This document shows, piece by piece, positions 6,242-8,940 of a stretch of 8,940 nt of DNA. Position 1 is the stretch's first letter. Each line of letters begins with the position of its first letter. Origin of the DNA: a bacterium (GTDB lineage Bacteria > Bacillota > Clostridia > Oscillospirales > Acutalibacteraceae); NCBI GenBank assembly GCA_020625635.1, contig JAHLBL010000058.1, positions 1 to 8,940 on the forward strand. Reading direction: 5' to 3'. The notes under the pieces were generated by a model. The model made no database searches, had not been told where the DNA came from, and worked only from the letters and a program-made list of their open reading frames with translations. Made by a program: the position numbers and the translations under genes.

Positions 6242-6268
6242 AAAAAAGACTGTCCCGAAGGACAGTCT
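6242..6268 (-). terminator. Intrinsic terminator of rpsT with UUCG tetraloop
   Basis: Leftward, AGACTGTCC (6268-6260) pairs perfectly with GGACAGTCT (6255-6247) around TTCG, the exceptionally stable C(UUCG)G tetraloop in RNA, followed by a T-run to 6242. It lies 12 nt after the rpsT stop. Confidence 0.92.
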
Positions 6269-6280
6269 CTGAATTCAAAG

Positions 6281-6541
6281 TTACGCAGAAGCGTTAAGAC
6301 GCTTTGCCAGATTAGACTTGCTTCTTGCAGCCTTGTTCTTATGAAGGATACCCTTAGCCGCAGCCTGGTCAATCTTCTTTACAGCGAAGTTAACCGCGTC
6401 TGTCTTATTATCAGCGTTATTGTCGATAGCAATATATGCCTTCTTGATAGCGGTCTTGAGTGCGGATTTTGTTTCCTTGTTCTGAGCAGTCTTTGTAGCG
6501 ATAACCTTAACACGCTTTTTAGCTGATTTAATGTTAGGCAT
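6281..6541 (-). CDS. rpsT: 30S ribosomal protein S20
   Basis: The 86-aa product has the typical S20 start MPNIKSAKKRVKV, high Lys/Ala content, and the family's conserved region near residues 62-80 (GILHKNKAARSKSNLAK). It is predicted to be entirely helical. S20 is a primary binder of 16S rRNA in the small-subunit body. Length matches the family. AAGGAGG lies 7 nt before the ATG. It is monocistronic, with its own promoter and a strong terminator. The leader of about 48 nt is long enough for the translational autoregulation known for S20 in enterobacteria, though no specific structure is evident here. Confidence 0.97.
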   Translation of the reverse strand: MPNIKSAKKRVKVIATKTAQNKETKSALKTAIKKAYIAIDNNADNKTDAVNFAVKKIDQAAAKGILHKNKAARSKSNLAKRLNASA

Positions 6542-6595
6542 GGTCGCACCTCCTTAATTGATAAAAACTATAATATTCTTAGTCACGTACATATG

Positions 6596-6665
6596 ATAAT
6601 ACCATCATTATCCCAAAAATGCAAGTGTTTTTTAAAATTTTTTCAAAATAGTTGTAAATTTTTTT
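6596..6665 (-). promoter_or_regulatory. rpsT promoter with A/T-rich upstream tract
   Basis: On the minus strand TTGCAT (6624-6619), a 17-bp spacer and TATTAT (6601-6596) predict a start near 6589. The stretch upstream of the -35 (about 6627-6665) is nearly all A and T in runs, resembling an UP element, as at the putative rRNA promoter. No terminator hairpin for the 87-aa gene is visible in the same stretch. Confidence 0.8.
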
Positions 6666-6678
6666 CGGCACACAATAT

Positions 6679-6942
6679 TTAGTGTCCGCGGTTCTTTTTC
6701 AGCAGAAAATAGTATACGAGTACCACAACGAGGAACACCGCCGCCACCGCGCGGAATATGATTCCGTATGTGCCGCTAAAGAGGCTGACGTCCGTGATTA
6801 TCGTGTCGGCAAGCCTCCAGCCGAACATAAAGACAAAGAATCCGCCGAGAAGGTAAAGTATAGCGCCGTATTTGTGGGCAGAATATATACAGTACGCGGC
6901 GAGAATCGCCCACACCGCGAGATAAAGAACGTTTACTGCCAT
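6679..6942 (-). CDS. 87-aa membrane protein with three TM segments, function unknown
   Basis: Hydrophobic segments near residues 3-21, 25-42 and 59-81 are joined by short loops, with a basic end (LKKNRGH). A conserved-looking central part, LYLLGGFFVFMFGWRLAD (29-46), would be a useful search seed. No named family is recognised. AAGGAG lies 8 nt before the ATG, and the promoter is a perfect consensus. The gene is alone on its transcript and divergent from hrcA. Read-through into rpsT is possible because no clear terminator separates them. Confidence 0.85.
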   Translation of the reverse strand: MAVNVLYLAVWAILAAYCIYSAHKYGAILYLLGGFFVFMFGWRLADTIITDVSLFSGTYGIIFRAVAAVFLVVVLVYYFLLKKNRGH

Positions 6943-6972
6943 AGCTTTCTCTCCTTTCAGGACTTTTCAACT

Positions 6973-7001
6973 ATTATACAGTCGTCGGGGGAGGATGTCA
7001 A
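6973..7001 (-). promoter_or_regulatory. Perfect-consensus promoter of the 87-aa gene
   Basis: On the minus strand TTGACA (7001-6996), exactly 17 bp, then TATAAT (6978-6973). The predicted start near 6966 gives a leader of about 24 nt. The spacer is C-rich (TCCTCCCCC), but both hexamers are ideal. Confidence 0.9.
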
Positions 7002-7098
7002 TATCGCGCGATGTGACAGTAAGCTGAGTTAAGCCCTCACCGCAAATTCACGGTATACGCCTTAATATGAACAAAAAGAAAAAATTGCAAAAAGGGTA

Positions 7099-7127
7099 TT
7101 GACTTTTACTGACTTTAATGCTAAATT
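7099..7127 (+). promoter_or_regulatory. Promoter of the hrcA-grpE-dnaK operon
   Basis: TTGACT (7099-7104), a 17-bp spacer and TAAATT (7122-7127) predict a start near 7134, only a few bases before CIRCE. A TATAAA at 7127-7132 is an alternative -10, but its spacing to the TTGACT is poor. Confidence 0.7.
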
Positions 7128-7140
7128 ATAAATGTAGCAG

Positions 7141-7167
7141 TTAGCACTCGACCTCTTAGAGTGCTAA
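7141..7167 (+). promoter_or_regulatory. CIRCE operator, HrcA binding site
   Basis: TTAGCACTC (7141-7149), nine bases, then GAGTGCTAA (7159-7167) is a perfect match to the CIRCE consensus inverted repeat. It lies between the promoter and the hrcA start, so bound HrcA would block transcription of the whole operon; heat or unfolded protein relieves this. Confidence 0.98.
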
Positions 7168-7191
7168 TCAACAGAAAACGAGGCGAGAATT

Positions 7192-8226
7192 ATGAGTATT
7201 GCTTTACGAAAGCAGAAAATCCTCGCCGCTGTTATTGAGAACTACATCGCGACAGGCGAGCCTGTGGGCTCGAAGCTGCTGCAGAACGGTGACGGCTTTA
7301 ACGTAAGCTCCGCTACGATCCGAAACGAGCTTGCCGACCTCACCGCCTCGGGCTATCTGAGACAGCCGCACACATCGGCGGGACGCGTACCCACCGAGCT
7401 CGGCTACAGGTACTACGTCGACAACCTTATGACGCCAAAGCCGCTTGACGAAAAGCTGAGGGCTTACGTCACGGGCAGGCTCGACAGGAGCGCGGACGCT
7501 CCCGAGCACGTGCTGTCGACCGCTGCTGAGATTCTCTCGGAGCTGTGCGACACCGCGGCGCTGGCGACTACACCGACAGGCGAACAGGCGAGAGTCTACA
7601 AGATAAAGTTCGTCCCGACGGGACGCAGCACCTCGATGCTCGTACTGATAACCTCGCAGGGAATGGTAAAGAGCAGGCTTTTCAGATGTGACTTCGACAT
7701 CACGCCCGCTATGCTCAACGTCTTTGACAGAGCGCTTAACGAAAAAGCGGCTGGACTTCCGCTCTCGGGTGTAAACCGAGCCTTTGCCCAGACCTTCGCG
7801 GCGGGCTTCGGAGAACTCGGACTTCTGATGCCCGATATGCTTATGGCGCTTATGGACGCGTGCAGCGAGGCGGCGGGAGTTGACGTTTACGTCAAGGGCG
7901 CGACAAAGCTGCTGTCACAGCGCGATTACAGTCTTGCTTCGGCGAGAGCCGTGCTGGAGCTGCTCGACGATAACAGCGAACGCGGAAAGCTTCTCAAAGG
8001 TATCCCCGACGATACCACAATATATATAGGAAGAGAAAATCTTTCTCCCGCTCTGAGGCTGAGTTCTCTTGTCAGCACCGGGTATATGATTACGGGACGC
8101 CCCGCGGGGCTTCTGGCGGTAATCGGTTCGGTACGCACAGACTACGCTTCGACGGTTTCGGCGGTGGAGTTCACCGCGGGATACGTCAGCGAGCTGATTG
8201 ACGAGATAGTCTCGGGACAGAAATGA
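7192..8226 (+). CDS. hrcA: Heat-inducible transcription repressor HrcA
   Basis: The 344-aa product is of normal family length. The N-terminal winged-helix DNA-binding domain (about 1-80) carries the typical run SSATIRNELADL (39-50) followed by GYLRQPHTSAGRVPTELGYR (54-73). The rest is the dimerisation and GAF-like domain. HrcA binds CIRCE and needs the GroE chaperonin for activity in Firmicutes, linking chaperone availability to repression. GAGG lies 8 nt before the ATG. The perfect CIRCE just upstream shows autoregulation. Its stop codon overlaps an in-frame ATG for grpE in an ATGA, and the true grpE start is 18 nt further on. Confidence 0.98.
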   Translation: MSIALRKQKILAAVIENYIATGEPVGSKLLQNGDGFNVSSATIRNELADLTASGYLRQPHTSAGRVPTELGYRYYVDNLMTPKPLDEKLRAYVTGRLDRSADAPEHVLSTAAEILSELCDTAALATTPTGEQARVYKIKFVPTGRSTSMLVLITSQGMVKSRLFRCDFDITPAMLNVFDRALNEKAAGLPLSGVNRAFAQTFAAGFGELGLLMPDMLMALMDACSEAAGVDVYVKGATKLLSQRDYSLASARAVLELLDDNSERGKLLKGIPDDTTIYIGRENLSPALRLSSLVSTGYMITGRPAGLLAVIGSVRTDYASTVSAVEFTAGYVSELIDEIVSGQK

Positions 8227-8243
8227 CGAAAGGTGATGACAAT

Positions 8244-8807
8244 ATGAGCGAAGAAAAGAAAACCGAAGATATTTCCGAGGAGACAGCAGCACAGCAGCCC
8301 GCCGAGGAAATAAAGGAAGAGAAAAAGGAAAAGAAAAAGACCAAGAAGGACAAGAACGCCGAGAAAATCAAGGAGCTTGAGGACGCTCTTGCCGAAGAGA
8401 AGGACAAGCGTATGCGTCTGGCGGCGGAGTATGACAACTACCGCAAGCGCACCTCGAACGAGAAGCTCAGCATCTACGACGACGCAACGGCTAAAACGAT
8501 CGAGGAGATCCTCCCCGTTGCCGACAGCCTTACGATGGCTCTGCAAAACGTCAAGGACGCTCCCGAGGAATTCCGCAAGGGAATCGAGCTTGTCGCGAAC
8601 CAGTTCAAGGCTTCTCTCGACAAGCTGAATGTTGAAGCGTTCTGTGAGGTAGGCGACGACTTTGACCCCAACCTTCACAACGCGGTCGCTAAAATCGAGA
8701 GCGAAGAGCTCGGCAAAAACAAAATCGCCGCAGTATTCCAGAAGGGCTATAAAAAAGGCGAAAAAATCATCCGTCACGCGATGGTACAGGTCGCTAACTG
8801 CGACTGA
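8244..8807 (+). CDS. grpE: Nucleotide exchange factor GrpE
   Basis: The 187-aa product is the cytoplasmic dimeric exchange factor that releases ADP from DnaK. Residues 1-40 are a highly charged Lys/Glu tail, and about 35-90 form the long coiled-coil helix with RLAAEYDNYRKRT (58-70). The C-terminal beta domain carries FDPNLHNAV (140-148) and GYKKGEKIIRHAMVQV (168-183), both family signatures. ATG 8244 is preceded by AGGTGAT (8231-8237), which matches the anti-Shine-Dalgarno. ATG 8223 overlaps the hrcA stop, but that site lies downstream of it. It is the second gene of the CIRCE operon. The long antisense frame over it arises from codon bias and is not a gene. Confidence 0.97.
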   Translation: MSEEKKTEDISEETAAQQPAEEIKEEKKEKKKTKKDKNAEKIKELEDALAEEKDKRMRLAAEYDNYRKRTSNEKLSIYDDATAKTIEEILPVADSLTMALQNVKDAPEEFRKGIELVANQFKASLDKLNVEAFCEVGDDFDPNLHNAVAKIESEELGKNKIAAVFQKGYKKGEKIIRHAMVQVANCD

Positions 8808-8871
8808 CGGAACATACGGAGGAGCGTCCGATAAACCGAACCGCGCACTCCCCCGACATCAAAGCTTTTTA

Positions 8872-8885
8872 CCCCTTAAAAGGGG
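8872..8885 (+). other. Small hairpin between grpE and dnaK
   Basis: CCCCT (8872-8876) can pair with AGGGG (8881-8885) around TAAA, in a 110-nt gap before dnaK. No T-run follows, so it is not an intrinsic terminator. It may be an mRNA processing or stability element, or simply part of a weak internal promoter (TTTACC 8868-8873, 17 bp, TATAAC 8891-8896). Confidence 0.35.
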
Positions 8886-8917
8886 CATAATATAACATTT
8901 TTACGGAGGTAATTATT

Positions 8918-8940
8918 ATGGCAAAAACAATAGGTATAGA
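8918..8940 (+). CDS. dnaK: Chaperone DnaK, first codons only (cut by window end)
   Basis: Seven full codons, MAKTIGI, are visible after a strong GGAGGT site at 8905-8910 (7 nt spacing). This is how DnaK begins in many bacteria (the next residues are normally DLGTTNS), and it follows hrcA and grpE in the standard clostridial order. DnaK is the Hsp70 ATPase served by GrpE. The rest of the gene is outside the window. Confidence 0.9.

Noticed and set aside
8142..8777. 211-aa antisense frame opposite grpE
   Set aside because: It is Leu/Val/Phe-rich because it is the complement of Lys/Glu-rich grpE; it has no homology-like motifs and overlaps hrcA.
8814..8822. ACGGAGG-like site after grpE, hinting at a small gene
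   Set aside because: No ATG, GTG or TTG follows at a workable distance; the frame beyond is a remnant of out-of-frame grpE sequence.
1..8940. Search for CRISPR repeats, IS ends, att sites, toxin-antitoxin or phage-defence genes
   Set aside because: No repeated spaced units, transposase, integrase or defence domains were seen; codon style is even across the window.

Overview
The window reads as ordinary chromosome of a low-to-mid GC Gram-positive anaerobe of the Clostridia, most likely a Ruminococcus-like member of the Oscillospiraceae/Ruminococcaceae. This rests on a perfect CIRCE operator ahead of hrcA-grpE-dnaK, near-consensus sigma-A promoters with 17-bp spacers, AGGAGG-type ribosome binding sites, and membrane proteins with long Thr/Glu/Pro-rich linkers and zinc ribbons. 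No 16S rRNA, transposase, phage gene, CRISPR array or tRNA is visible, so the assignment is inference from gene content and style.

Layout. At the left edge (1-160) a strong leftward promoter with an A/T-rich upstream tract and an rRNA-leader-like motif suggests an rRNA operon on the minus strand just outside the window. A rightward promoter (207-235) and a leader of about 155 nt precede a polytopic membrane protein with a C-terminal zinc ribbon (398-1345). It converges, across a shared terminator, on a leftward three-gene operon (4276 to 1408). That operon encodes a single-pass Thr/Glu-rich protein, a zinc-ribbon membrane protein with an outside domain resembling a starch-binding module, and the Mrp/NBP35-type P-loop ATPase. 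Next come several leftward units. One carries prmA plus an acidic-tailed four-TM protein (5916-4419). A 50-aa membrane protein (6165-6013) is missed by long-ORF scans. Then come rpsT for S20 (6541-6281) and an 87-aa membrane protein (6942-6679) with a perfect consensus promoter. Rightward from 7099 runs the CIRCE-controlled heat-shock operon hrcA-grpE-dnaK, with dnaK cut by the window end after seven codons.

How the parts work together. HrcA represses its own operon through CIRCE; GrpE is the nucleotide exchange factor for DnaK. PrmA methylates ribosomal protein L11 and S20 is a 30S protein, so the middle of the window is translation housekeeping. Mrp is a probable Fe-S cluster carrier, yet here it is the last gene of an operon of two cell-envelope proteins of unknown role. 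No convincing new multi-gene system (defence, mobile or biosynthetic) is visible. The most interesting material is the uncharacterised membrane and zinc-ribbon proteins, the small proteins, and competing RNA structures around a start codon near 3500.
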